A program made the translations under genes and the position numbers. From Nageia nagi (lineage: Eukaryota; Pinophyta), in the NCBI GenBank assembly GCA_050084985.1, contig JBITNC010000001.1, forward strand, positions 121,892,001 to 121,956,000: 64,000 nt of DNA, written 5' to 3'. The notes below the pieces were generated by a model that had not been told where the DNA came from, made no database searches, and worked only from the letters and a program-made list of their open reading frames with translations. Shown in pieces: positions 13,611 through 26,699 of the stretch; the stretch's first letter is position 1, and each line of letters begins with the position of its first letter.

Positions 13611-14059
13611 ATCTATTTTGTAAAGTTGCATGTTAGGGTTAATATGTATGCACCAATGGCTATAATTTAGCTATAGTATAATGATATGTAGGTAGTGAAA
13701 TAGTTGTAGTAGTATTATTTTGAGAAAATTTAGAATATGAATACCTCTAAATTGTAACAAGCTTTGGAGACTATCAAAATTTGGGTGCTTTTTTATAATA
13801 TATTTAACTTTTATAAAAAAAATATGCATCTATGGATACATATTTCTCATTTCAATCAATATGAGCTCATTAAAGTTCTTCCATTGTAACTGTTGAAGAA
13901 CTATACCCACTAAAAAATTTATCAACTTTTTCTTGAAGCTAAATTATATATCATTTCATAGAATTCAAATATATATGCAATTTTTTTCTCTTTCCTAAAA
14001 TAATAATATATTTCTACAAATTCTTCTTGCTTTAATCCTACATTCATATCTACCTAAGT
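13611..14059. other. AT-rich spacer, nothing recognised
   Basis: No supported coding frame, repeat or element end is visible between the two coding-like relics. Confidence 0.4.
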
Positions 14060-15120
14060 CAAGAAAGGTTGGATAGAGCTTCGATTAGGGAGAGTGTTGT
14101 TTTGAGGGCTAAACTCATGTATTTATGGAAAGGTGAGTGCTAGGGACAAGGGGGTAGAGGGAATGTTGGGAGTGGAGGGGGTTTGAGTGTGGTTGGTGTT
14201 GTTGGAGGTGGTGTTTATAGAAGGAAGGGAGGGCTTTTTAGGGTAGAGAAAGATGTAAAGGGTGACCTAGAAACTAATAGTTAAAATAGAGAGGGAGGTT
14301 TTTTGGGCTTTAGTATTCTCAAGATTGAAGAGTGTAAAGTGGGAACAAAGGATAAACTTCTCTATGGTTTGGTTAGTGTTGAAGTGTTGGACTTTCTAGG
14401 TCTAGTAGGGTTGGAGGGGTTATTTCTAATTTCTCCCTTAGATCTCAATTCTCTCCTTGGAGGAGGAAGGATTATTTTTAGTGGCTTTGTATCCATTTGC
14501 TTAAATTTTTATGGAATTTTACATGGATTCTAAATTCACACAAATGAAGATAGAAGACTTATTTTGTATTGATCCCCTACTACCTTTGAGGAGGAAAGGA
14601 TTTTTGGCTAGAGGATAGGGTATTTCAAACTATGGAAGGGTAAGGTTTGATCTCAGCTAGGATGCTAGAAACCTTATGTTGCTCAAAATTTTGGGCACTC
14701 TATTCTTATTAGGGAGGATAGATCTGAAAGGCATGGATTATGTATGTAATATCTTTTATCCTTCGGATGATGTTTTGAAGAATCAAATTTCTTTAAGCAA
14801 CTTATACTTCTCTATCCAATTGGCTCTTGAGCCTATGGTCATAGGAGTTCCCTCCCTCATAAAGGAAAGCATAATAACTATAGCCTTTATTGCTTTTCTA
14901 TTGTACTCCTTTGCCATTCCACTCTCACAAGGGTTTGAGGTCAAGTTGGAGGGATGGTGGAGCTAGTTTAGGCCTAGAAGTAGGAAATATGCAAGGAGGG
15001 ACTTTCTTACTCAACTCAATAAAGCAATAATAGGAAAATTCCTAGCCTATCTAATAGTTTTGAATGTTGAGTACAAGATTAAAAACCATAACTTCCAAGG
15101 ATCATAGCTTCTTTTTCTCT
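14060..15120 (+). pseudogene. Unidentified coding-like relic (possibly LINE endonuclease)
   Basis: A G-rich block from 14,070 to about 14,500 is followed by a plus-strand open stretch at 14,676-14,966. The stretch LGRIDLKGMDYVCNIFYPSD resembles the N.YAP.D strand of LINE-type APE endonucleases, but the catalytic motifs that should follow are not evident. With the relic at 12,890-13,600 upstream in the same orientation, one eroded LINE is a possible explanation. This is a guess from one motif. Confidence 0.28.
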
Positions 15121-16936
15121 AAGAGGGAAGTTTAGATTTCAAATTTTAAATCTAAGTGAGTAGATTCAAATATTTGTTTGCAAGTGTATAACTTTTAATT
15201 CCTATCTTAAGATATGTACAAGGTCTTGAAAATATATAATTTTTTCCAAGTTTCAAAATGTCAAAGCCCTCCTCTAGGTTGAAAGACAAATTCAAAACTA
15301 CCTTCAATGTAAAGTGATTATCAGTTCCCTAAAAACCACCTCTAATATTCACAAAAAAAAAATCTTGCATTCATGAAGACTAAAATTTCTACTATGTATG
15401 CACTTTACATTTATGTGTTTTACTCATATATTTGATTCTTATATCCCCATACTATTATATTAGTATGTTGCTACAATGTGATATGTATAGTAATTTATCT
15501 TAGGTATTACTTATTGTGTATTACTTAAATGGACATCTATAAGTTTTGATTTAATTTTAAAATGACTACATGACTAATTTTATATTCATACACATGAGTA
15601 ATCCTTCACACATTCATCCATACCTAACATAGAATCCATATTCTACATTCTATATTTTGGGTTTCTTTATTTTTATCATTCAAAATAAATATGTACAAAC
15701 TAAATTCAAGAATATGTGTATTCAATTCTTAATCCAAACTTTCAATAATTGTTTCAAATATATATATATATATATTCATTCTCATGAAACAAATCTCCTA
15801 AATTTATAATTTTCTTCTACAATTCATGATAAGAAACATATTCAAGAATACAAAAACTATACATGGTTAAGAATTAACAAGGAATTGCTTACATATACTA
15901 AATATAAACCTTTTGAACATCTTCCTTGGTTTGCACTCTTCTTGTTCCTCTCTATTTTATCACTATATATTTTTACATGTTGGGGCCAATATATTGCTTG
16001 TCTTTTTAATTTGAGTTTGATTTGCTTCAACTATGATCCTCTTCATTCTTCTTCCTTTTGATTCTTCTCCTTTATGTTTTTCTTCTTCTGATTCTTTCCC
16101 CAAATCTATTATCTAAATACCTTCCTTACTAACCCTTTTCTAGTCTTATTCCTTCTTCCTTCTAGTCTAGTAGAGATACCTTGCTTTTTCTAATTGAATT
16201 CATTTATTTTCTCTTATGTGCCTCCTACTTGAATATAAGTTGAAACTATCTCTATTAATTTTAAAAAGCACATGAATATATGCATTGAAACATATTATAA
16301 TTTCATTCTTACATTACTATGAATAAAATATACATTCTTAGATATAATATTTCAAATAAAAGTATAATATATGCATAAAAATGAAAAATATTTAGATATT
16401 ATTCAAACATATATAACTAAAGAAAGAAATACTCAATGTTGTTCCTTTTGAGGCATTGAGAAATCCCTTGTAAAACAAGCCATCATCTCCCATGTTCTAT
16501 TTGTTTCTCTTTTATACATTATATGAGTATAATTAGATTTGTATATGCATATCCTATAATTATAAGAGAGATAAAGAGTAGTATCCATAAGAACAAATTA
16601 TAAATGAGTAATGCTTTTAACAAAACATAATCATCAAATCCAAACAAATCAGAATGCATCAATTTTAACATTATTTGTGTCTATAAATAGGAAACATAGT
16701 AAAGGTACTTTTAATCATATTTGAATCTCAAAATAAGCTCAAGAGGTTGATAATAACAATCACCACTAAAAAATATTTTATCAAATGAGATGAGGCTCCA
16801 CATATGACATCTATAAAATAAGAAGATTTTGCTAAGTTTATCATCACTCAAATTATCATACACATCAATTTATAATATCCTATTATTAGGGTATATTATT
16901 AAAAATTAATAAATGAATTAGGGCCACTATATTTAT
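15121..16936. other. AT-rich DNA with microsatellite and polypyrimidine tract
   Basis: No gene found. An (AT)9 run lies at 15,758-15,775 and a strong C/T-rich tract at about 16,020-16,190 (CTTCTTCC- and TTCTTCTG-like strings). The segment ending at 16,936 replaces the expected outer half of the 3' LTR of the following element, so a deletion or insertion breakpoint probably lies at its right edge. Confidence 0.45.
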
Positions 16937-17938
16937 AGGCTCCCCAAGAATAACTCACACCTTAATCTAAAATATAAATAATGTTAGAAACCCAAGGGCC
17001 TTTGGAATGCCCAGTTTGCAATATCTAGAATATTACTTGCATATTATAAGATAATGATAACAAGAAAAAATGGGGATAAGGTTTAAATATTTTCACTTTT
17101 CATGAAGTACCCAAAATGTCTAATGACCTTAAAATAAAGATTAATGGAGGCTTCTAAGTTATAGGTCCTTAAGACCCTAGAATCAAGCAAAGTGTGACTA
17201 TTTTTCTTATAAACCTCCAAGCCTTGAGTCAACAAGGCAATTAAAGGTAGCTCAATGCCTACAATGAAAGCTACCATAAAACCTAAAATGATTTAGCTAA
17301 TGATTTAAACAAACTAAACTATTTTAGCCTAAATTCTATAAGAAACTAGTTTAGAAATACTAAAATGCAATCATGCATAAGTGGGTTAGTAAAATGACTA
17401 AAAATGGTATGATTAAATGCTCTTGGATGATATCAAAAGCCTATAAAACACTTGAAACAATGTTAGTCTTCAAAAAAATCCAAATCACATGAGTTTACCC
17501 AAGATTCCTTCCATGATGATGAAAATGATCATATTTTTACCTTGGAAATGGTGAGTTGAGCTCAAAAATGGAAGGTACCAAGATACAAAGTTTGAGTACA
17601 TAGTTAGGAGAGGGTTGAACATGTAAAGATCATGAATATTTATTGGTTAATGATTGAATTTTTTTTGAAATGATTTTGAAATGGCCTTTTTATATTGATA
17701 ATGATTAGCTAGTGGGCTAGTTAGGATTTATTCTAATAGGCCAATCAGTCCCTTAACTGATAGGTTGGTTAGGGCTAGGGTTGACTAGGTGGTAACAATA
17801 GACTAATATATCAAAATAAATCTTGTGAACACTATCAAATTAGGCCAAAGGACTGATAGGATCATAGTAAGTTGCTAAATAGACCAAATCACCATGATTT
17901 TCCTAAGCTAGGAAATGAATGATTTTTAGGTGTTAACA
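16937..17938 (-). repeat. 3' LTR (partial) of the large Tat element
   Basis: It aligns along its length with 35,139-36,028. Shared stretches include CCTAAAATGATTTAGCTAAT and GAAATGGCCTTTTTATATTG; the latter reads as a TATAAAAAGGCC promoter box on the minus strand. This copy has about 110 bp (roughly 17,020-17,130) missing from its partner. Similarity stops abruptly at 16,937, so the outer half is lost or displaced. Next to its inner end, AAAGAGGG on the minus strand can serve as the polypurine tract. In one stretch of about 170 positions compared by eye, some 10% differ. Confidence 0.82.
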
Positions 17939-20239
17939 AATACCCTCTTTGTGCTAGTTTTTATGAGATACAAAATGAAATTTTGTGAGATATGTAATGT
18001 GCTACAAAAATAGGTGAAGTATGTGCAATGTGATGTTGATGATGATAGGATCTATATCATTGTACTAAGGGTACATATGGCTATAACACCTCATGGTGCC
18101 AACACTATCATTCTATAACTAATCTACACCTCAACATAATACACTATGATCAGTCAAAACAATCATGCCAAGGAGTACCTATGTTTATAACACCTCATTG
18201 TGCAATACTATCATGTTGTAACTAGTCAATACTCGAGAAGATAAGATGTGATAAGGCTGAAAAGTAAATGATCATAAAATGGAATTGAAAAATATATTGT
18301 ACATTGATGCAATATGGTCATGTCTAGGGGACACAATTGCATCAAGAAATTAAGAAACAAAAGCAAATTATCTTTTCTTTACCCCTACAATTGAAGGGTA
18401 AAATTATTCTTCTTTTCCCCAAAAGTTAAAAGATAAAATAATTTTGCCTAATATTCAAAGGGTGAAATGATTCTACTTTGCCTCAACACTTGAAGGGTAA
18501 AATGATTTTGCTTTTTCCTAGTAGTTAAAGAGTAAAATGATTCAGCTTTGTTCCAACAATCAAATAGTGAAATGATTCTCCTTTATCCTAGTAATTAAGG
18601 GTAAAATGATTTTGCTTTGCCCTAATATTCAAAGGGTGAAAATATCAATAATTCTACTTTTTCCTAGTAGTAAAAGAATGAAAAATGGTAACAATACAAT
18701 CATGTCATATGATCAATCATAGGCTCATAGACCTACCAAGTATTTGATCGTAGTGCATAAGCATGCAATTCCTGAATAAAATGCCATGTTGAGTGATAAA
18801 TGATACTTATGATTAAATTATCAATAATAACAAGAAAAAATACAATATAAAAATTCTAATTTTTTGAAAAATTAATCACACCCATAGAGGTGCTTGACAT
18901 AATGAAAATGATCAGGATCATGGAAAAGGTGGGTGATTATATCCCCCCTCGAGGGAGAATATGGGATGAGATCTAGAAAAGGGCCATAACCATCTTATTA
19001 ATAGATTAGTAAGAAAGGTTGATGGATTGATTAGAAATAAAGGAAAATGAGATAATCATACCTAACTAGTATACTATATACTATTAAGGACTAACTAGTA
19101 GGATGGCTAAGCATATCAATTAGGAGAACCAACTAGATTGATCGACCAATCAGGTACCTAACCAACGAGTCAAGTGGCAACATGACAAGTTTACAATAAA
19201 AAATTTAGTTTTATTTTTTCATTTACACACTTGGCTATATTATAATTGAGCTCTAATTTAGGAGAGATTTGTCACATTCATGAGCTCAAAAGTAATCGAG
19301 GTTGACTAGAAATATGACAGCTATAGTAGGAGCTAGACAAGACCCACCACATATCCCACATGAGATAAATGCCTACATAAGTGGGTATGTAGCTACAAAA
19401 ATCATCTATTTTAATTTTTTAAAGTGTATTTAAGTAGCTCACATGTATTTAACAAATAAAATGAACTTTATTCCAATTTTCAATGGTTAAATTTAGCTAA
19501 AAATGGAAAAAAATGTAAGATAGAGTGAAAACTTAGTCCATCACATAGATCATAAACTAACAAACCAAATAAGAAAAAATTATAGCCAAAATGACCACAA
19601 ACAAGTGTAGGATATTTTTGTTAGATTATATTTTGATTTTGATGCTTTTTCTATTAATTTTGTTTGTAAAGTTTCAATTTTGGGCCACACATTTCTTCAA
19701 CTCTCATTCAATCCTACTAGCTAGTGGGGAGTAGATCGATCTTGATTTAGGGATCAATGGACACCCCATCAATTAGATCTTATCTAGGCATACCTAGGAC
19801 CATTTGGTTGACTAGTTTACTACCAAACCAATCTACCAATAGCTCTATAGGGAATCAACTAGGTTACCTTATCCAACCTATTGCAAATAGGTTAGAAAAT
19901 CTAGACAAAATGGATAAATAGATATAGCGAAATGAGGAAAGATGAAAAATATATAGAGGGAAATCCTCAATATGAAACATTAAATATAAGATAGGTGATC
20001 TTGACATATGATAATTCATAAAATTAGGATTTAAAATTGAGAGGACTAACTTAGCAAAAATAGAGACATATCAATTATGATGAGAAAGGCTACCATGATA
20101 ATTACTTGAACTAGTGCATGAAGACCTAGCATAATTTCAAACCTATCATATGATTGAGTTTGGTTTTAGGTTTTAGGGTTAGCTAGAATTGTACAATTAT
20201 GGATGATAATTATGGACCAAGATTACATTTTCATATTGG
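17939..20239 (-). other. 3' untranslated region of the large Tat element
   Basis: This lies between the extra ORF and the 3' LTR. I see no coding frame. It contains the 35-bp minisatellite at 18,394-18,700. Long 3' regions with tandem repeats are a known feature of Tat/Ogre elements. Confidence 0.5.
18394..18700. repeat. 35-bp minisatellite, about nine degenerate units
   Basis: The core AAGGGTAAAATGATT or a close variant starts at 18,394, 18,429, 18,458, 18,493, 18,528, 18,563, 18,597, 18,632 and about 18,674, mostly at 35-bp spacing. Between cores is a C/T-rich stretch like TTTGCTTTGCCCTAAT. Units have diverged individually. It sits in the 3' untranslated region of the surrounding Tat element. 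Confidence 0.85.
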
Positions 20240-21960
20240 TGTAGTGTTGGTATGTCTAATGCAATACCTTCCATTTCCCCACTAAGGAGATGACCGTCAT
20301 ACTTAGGATGTATATCACATCTTCTAAGTACCTATCAAGGGATCCATGATCACTTGGGCTACTTCAAAGGGCCATATGATGTATTGGATATTCAATGATG
20401 AATGGAAGATCATTTATACTTGACATGGGGGAGTGGATTATGCAGTTACGTATATGGATGGATTTAGAAGCACACATGAGATGATCATGATGATGATCAT
20501 TAGCAACATCTTGATACTAGATACAAGAATATATAGGTTTTGTTGGAACCTACTAGATGTTGTATGAGACATTATTGAGGAGGGGATTGTCTATACTTAG
20601 GTTCCTACAATCCTGTAATAGACTTATAAATAGTTGGCATATCAAAAAAGGGAGAGGAGTGGGGATCATAAGATCACTACTTATTCAAATATAGAAATGG
20701 GACCACATGTGGGTGGCACAACCCCATAGTTTTCCCTATGAAATCCATACCATAGAATTTATGGATCAAAAGACACCTATGGTAGCGATAGAACTACCTT
20801 GCACTCGATGATGAGCTAGGATTTATGAGTCTCCAAGGAGGAGACCATATGAGGGGATATATGCATGGCTTCATAGAATGTGGGCCAACCTTTGAGCTGA
20901 TTGTATTATTTTTATACCTTATAGGAGAAGGATAGTGTGGGAAAAGGATGTGAGTAGTTAAAATGAGTGCATAGATCATATGATGTGCATGGTAAGAGGC
21001 CATGAGAGGTAACATGTTTAGATATGAGCATGTGATGTGCCAATATGACATCAAATAGGATGTCCAGCTAGATCTAGTGTTATATAGTGTATAGAGGTAC
21101 ATGGGTACTTATCAAGGAAGTAATACACTACTCTAGATAATGCATCTAATGGGATGATCATGATCTCATATGTGGAAACTCTAGGATGATAGTAGCATAT
21201 GATGCATGGTGGGCACCATAGTGAGAGCATGTGCTTATCGATGGGATACTATAGGTGCCTCCCCCAATAGCACTAGTAGGTCCAAGGGTAGGAGAGGTTG
21301 CAGGATAGCAAGTGACAAATATGGACATGGGAGTAATGTGGTCCAGGAGATGATAAGTTTGATGTGGGCCTATATTTTATGGTCATAAGATAGAAAATGC
21401 ATGATTCTCAACTACTAAAGAAGTGTAACATTATCATATTAAATAGGGAAGTGGCTTATGTGGAGAGAGATTTCACTTACCAAGAGTGAGACATTGTTAC
21501 CCTAGTAAGATACCTTGTAAGTAGAGTAAGATGTTATGATTTCCTAAAGAGAAATGGTAGCAACGGAGAGAGATGCAACCATTCATGCCATAGATGGGGT
21601 TGAGGCTACACAATAGAGGGATGGTGATTGGCACAACTCCTTGTAACCATGAAGAGGATGCAGATAAGGGTCCCATGCATAGAGGAGGGGGTACAAATAG
21701 AGGATTCCATGGTAAGGGGATCCATGGGTAGATGCAGGATGTAAATAGAGGGTACAATGGTATCATAGTACTAGTACTAAATTATGATAGATCAATGGAA
21801 GAGGGAGGCTATGAGGGTGTTGGCATTTTAGGGTTAGCTACTAATAGCCAGTATGATGGCTTTGGAACCACCATTCAGAGGGAGGATGTAGTCAAGGACC
21901 TAGACACACACATAAATAGCTACCTCATAGTAGAGTGTACACATTCCTAGTAGTATTTGG
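20240..21960 (+). pseudogene. Antisense extra ORF of the Tat element, plant mobile domain-like
   Basis: This block is richer in G+C than its neighbours and lies downstream of pol on the opposite strand. Near 20,265-20,345 the plus strand reads, across one frameshift, EMTVIL then DVYHIF.VPIKG. This matches the signature of the plant mobile domain (PMD, aminotransferase-like), usually H.P.GEMT.TL.DV..L...P..G. Farther on come readable stretches such as TYQGSNTLL (near 21,100) and a Gly/Arg-rich tail near 21,640-21,860 (EGGYEGVGILGLATNSQYDG). Extra ORFs, some antisense, are known in Tat-lineage elements. Stops and frameshifts make it a pseudogene. The PMD assignment rests mainly on one motif. 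Confidence 0.5.
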
Positions 21961-24860
21961 TTGATAAAGAAAAGGGAGTAAGACTCAAGATAGGCTAGAG
22001 TATTTAATATTCCCTATCTACTTGGATCATAAGGCAAGACAAGAGCCCATCAGGGGCAATTGAGGGACATAGGGAGATACCTACTCCTCCAAAATAGGCA
22101 TAAGGGCTAGGGGACCAAAAATATGACGCCCATATAGTTGGACAAGGTTGAGGATTAGACATCAATTTTTGACACATGCCTATAAGTGTGCAATTTTAAC
22201 AAACTTAGACATGTTGTTTTGATAGATGTGTAGATGCCTATGAGACTATGTGATGCATTTATGGCCATGTATGGACACTTATAGACTTTTATGTATGACA
22301 TTTATGATTCATTTATGGTTATGATAATATGGTTATGAAATATATGATGTGTATGAATTTTGATTGTACATTGTATATGATCTCTTCATGTATGTATAGT
22401 TATGTTCTCTACATGGATATATGGTTATGGCATTTATGATGATGTTATATGTTTGCATACTCATGGATGTTACATGATGCAATGCTATGTATGTTGTTAT
22501 GGTGATGATATATGATATGTGCTATATGATGATGGTGCCTAATCATGGATGTTTTTTAGTTTATTTGATATGTGATTGGATAATGCAACTATCTGTATGG
22601 AATGTAAGCAATATGAATGCATGTATAAAACACACATAAATAATAAATGAAAATGAATGAAACACATATATGTATGGATAAAACACATAAAAATAAGATA
22701 AAAAATGACTTAAACACATGGGTAATAGACTACACAAATGTATGTAATAACCCACCTAATAAATACATACATACATGGATAACCAATAATAAATAATGTC
22801 TAAATGATAAGATGAATGCACAAAATACAAATGAGCAAAGATGTCTAAAAAATGAAAGCAACACAAAAGGATAAAAGTGATAAAAATATTACCACAAAAA
22901 TAATAATAAAAAATAACACATTAATGAAAAAAATATAAACAATGCATACAATGATAAGTGATGAAAGTAATGAAAAACAAAGATAAGTAACAAATAATGA
23001 TACATTGACAATAAATGAGAATTCTACAAATAAAGGATAAACTAACCCAAAAAAAAATAAATGATGAACCAAAATAAGAATTTGTATACATAATTAAATT
23101 TAATAAACAATGATATATGAAACATAAACATCAAAATGGTAAGAAAATACATGATAAAAATGAGTAAAAGATATATAATGAGCAACGAAGAGAACTAAAG
23201 GGGATGACATAAACATGCAATGTAACATGACCATAAAATACCATTTGACATACCATGCAATGATAACAAGATAAATAAACTTATATTAACATAAAAATGG
23301 CATGATCAAGTAGCCCAGAAGAGGATTTGAACAAACTATTGAAAAGTGAAAAACTAAAAAAAGATGAACTTTGAAAAATGATATTAAGAAACCACCTGAC
23401 CAAAATTCCAAATGGATTGGATGAAATTATTATAAAATAATTTAGTCTAAGTGGAGGATCAAATGGATTGAAAAATTGAATCCATTTGATCTATTTAGGA
23501 ATCTGAAATTGGAGGAAACTTATCAAGTTGTAACATCCTTTAGTAGTCACTAAAAGGATGTCATTCCATGTAGCCTTCGATTTGGTGTTCAAAAAGGCAT
23601 CAAATGATAAGCTATGGACTTGAAATTTGAAATTATAACCATGTTTATATCAATTATGTACAATAAAAATATAATATTGAAAAAAAAAATCATTTAACAC
23701 TTCAAAATGAAAAATCAAATAGCTAATTTTAACAAGGGTTGAATTTTAGGACATGCATCCCTAAATTTGAAACACTAGCAAATAGCTTGAAATTTGATGA
23801 AATTGAATAGGGTGACTCAAAAGGGATATAAAAATACCATAAAAGACTAATTTTAAAAAATGGGAAATAAATGACCATATTTTCATGCACACTAACCAAG
23901 GTGCTATATAAGGCTAAGTCACAACCTAGGGAAAGCAAAAAAAAAAAAAATACTATCAAAATGGAAAAAATAGAAGCAATCAACATGAATATCAATGATG
24001 AATAAATATTCAATCATCACAAAATAAAACATGGGAATGATATGACCCAAAAATATGAATGATGAAAATGATAAAAAGTGTTAAATGATAAAATAAGAGA
24101 TATGGCATCAAAAGATGTCAAAATGTGTCACAAGTCATTTGTAACATAAGGATATCCCTCAAATATCATGATAGTCACAACTTATGGTCAAATTGAAAGA
24201 ATGACATAAGGAAACTCAAATTCATTATGAAATAAGTGGTTATGTCCTCATCAAGAATCATGGATGGGAGAAGATGACACAAGACATGAATGGACATAAA
24301 ATGATGTTAGTTATATGACATGACACAAGAAATAGAGAAGAATATCTTGGCTTATGTAGGTACATAAGGGATTGAATTCCATACATGTACAAGATATGCT
24401 TGATCTATTGGGGATTCAATATATAATGTCCAATAATCAAACATACAGGAGTACCAAGATTGATACTGAATAATATGATGGATGCAAATGATGAAATGTG
24501 ATGACAAATGCATAAGAAGAATGACATGATATGGGATGGCTAGGAGATGAGTGACTATTATCCTATACTGAAGTGTGCATAAGTGCATGATCTTGAAAGG
24601 AAATATAGGCTCTAGTATCAACTCTTATGGGATGATCAAAACAAAAAAAAAATGAGTGAATGATATAAGTTGGTAAAACTCCCCAGGAGGAAAAAAAATA
24701 CCTACATGTAAGGTACCATCCTCCAACTCAGCATGGATGAAATATGAAGGTGATCATGATGAAATGAGCAAACAAACACAAAATAAATGATAATAATATG
24801 AATGTAAAAAATTAAAACTAAAGATTAATAATAGAAAGAAAGAAGATGAATAATATTTAT
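21961..24860. other. Spacer between the convergent extra ORF and pol
   Basis: No coding region is recognised. From about 22,140 to 22,560 the plus strand is rich in T and G with repeated TATGATG-like words. From about 22,600 to 24,300 it becomes rich in A and poor in C. Apparent open frames here (for example 22,845-23,072, minus) encode only runs of Phe/Ile/Leu and reflect composition. At 24,608 a GGCTCTAGTATCAACT string resembles the common plant GCTCTGATACCAACT motif, but it has no flanking LTR. Confidence 0.45.
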
Positions 24861-24869
24861 AGGCTCAAG

Positions 24870-26000
24870 CTCTTCCCATCCTTTTAAATTTGTGAGGTGG
24901 TACAAACTCAAACCAATCTTATGCTTAACCATGTAGAGGCCTATCCAATTAGGGGAAAAATTATCCTTAAGAGGATCCTCTAAATTGGATCATTATTTAT
25001 TCTCTTTGAGAACAAGGTCACCTACTTGAAACTTATGGGATTGGACCTCCTTATTAAATGCTATCTTGATATGCTCTTGATAAACCTTGTGATTTTCAAT
25101 CATATTGATGTGTCTCTCATTAAGTAAAATAAGTTGATCCAAGCAAGCCTAATGATTCTCTTCATAAGGATAAGGTATTTAAGTGACATGCACAAGGAGA
25201 TTATCTCAAGCTCAAGAGGCATGATAGCCTTAGCACTGTAGATGAGGGAGAAAGGAGTAGCACCTATGGGAATTTGAATGATAGTGCGATATGCCCATAA
25301 GGAGTATGAGAGATACTTGTACCAATTATAATGATTTTCATTAACCTTTTTCTGAGAATCATGATAATGATCTTATTGGTTTCTTCAACTTTACCATTAC
25401 CCTAAGGGTAATGAAGCATCAAGAATGATTGTTGATATGATATTGATTACACATTCTTCTCACATGCTAATTCTTGAAATTAGGACCATTATCAATAAGG
25501 ATAATTGAGGAAATACCAAATTGACATATGATATGAGTCTCTATAAAAGATGTGATATTTAAACCTATAGTAGAGACTAAAGAAACCACTTCAATCGACT
25601 TGGTAAGGTACTCATTGTAGTGATAATGAACTTATGACTACCAGACGAAGGAGGCATGAATTTACCAATAAGATCAAAACCCCACTAGGTGAAAGGCCAA
25701 ATGGTTTGGATATGCTGAAGAGGTTAAGATAGGATATATTAAATATGACCATGTTGCTAACACTTGATGTACTTTTTGCATACTCATTACAATCAAACTC
25801 CATGGTTGGCTAGTAATAACCCATATGTAGGATGCATTTAGAGATACTAGCACTGTAAAGTGTCCACCATAAATGTCATCATGATAATTTGATATGGTAA
25901 TTTGTTGATCATAAAGATCAAGATAATGAAGGAGGAATCCATCAAAAGATCACTTATATAGTACATACCTTAAAATTGCATACCTAGTAGCTTGATATTT
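24870..26000 (-). pseudogene. Integrase of the large Tat element (decayed)
   Basis: Integrase joins element DNA to the chromosome. Minus-strand readings give the N-terminal zinc-finger region (HDDIYGGHF and MGYY.PTMEFDCNEY, about 25,780-25,960), the catalytic core start WGFDLIGKFMPPSSGSHKFI (frame broken; about 25,640-25,700), then YLSYSLWAYRTIIQIPIGAT and PFSLIYSAKAIMPLELEI (about 25,180-25,330). The last two are the strongly conserved Tat integrase stretch. The C-terminal part runs to about 24,870. Multiple stops and frameshifts are present. Confidence 0.8.
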
Positions 26001-26239
26001 AAAGATGTGCTTATCACTAAGAGACATGTCTAGGAGGAAGGACATTCCACTTGATGTACTCATGGAGTTGTTTGTGCCACAAGTCTTGAGACTCGACTAG
26101 AATATCACTAACACTAGCTTTCTGAGGGGAGAAGATAAAGGCAACTTGAGGGATGACTCCTTGACACTCACAACATCCATATGTTGAATGTGTTAATGAG
26201 GATTATATGGAATAAGTGATCCTAAAGAAGCCATGGTAT

Positions 26240-26640
26240 TCACAAAGTGATTGGATGACCTAGGGTCTGACTCTATATTATAGAATTTGAACACTTGAGG
26301 AGTTTGATGATCTCCTCTCTATAATACTTAAGGATTTCATTATGACATTGATAAACTTTAAGGATTTGGTTAACAACCAAAAGAGAATCATCATAGATCA
26401 TGAGTCTCTTAATCTTAAGCTCAATGGAAATCCTAATACCCAAGATGAAGGCTTCATACTCCATATTATTATTGGTGCAAGGAAAAGCCAACTTAAAGAA
26501 TAAGGGATTGGGAAACCCTAAGGCATGAAGAAGAAACTCCCACACCATCCCCTTCCTCACACTTTGATCCATTCAAGTACATAGTCATCTCAAAGTCCTT
26601 GTGAGTGTTAACAAACTCTTCCTCATTATCAACCTTAAAG
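26240..26640 (-). pseudogene. Second RNase H domain of the large Tat element
   Basis: The minus strand between 26,273 and 26,572 is open and reads LAFPCTNNNMEYEAFILGIR, then LMIYDDSLLVVNQI. These correspond to the catalytic Glu of EYEA and the later Asp of the D-S motif in an RNase H fold. It lies between RT and integrase, as in Tat elements with two RNase H domains. The start containing the first Asp is poorly preserved. Confidence 0.65.
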
Positions 26641-26699
26641 ATATCCTCATTAGGGAGAGTAATATCTAGAGGAAATTATTAGGAAAGGGTGCTTAAACC

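Noticed and set aside
16880-16930. Target-site duplication or shared repeat with 36,150-36,220 flanking the large Tat element
   Set aside because: The match is short, AT-only and imperfect, and does not abut the LTR ends.
20794-21102. 102-residue minus-strand frame as the Tat env-like protein
   Set aside because: No signal peptide or hydrophobic anchor pattern; the plus strand of the same block carries the PMD-like motif, which explains the composition better.
22845-23072. Possible small membrane protein (minus strand)
   Set aside because: Phe/Ile/Val-rich translation follows from A-rich composition of the plus strand; no start context, family or homologous frame supports it.
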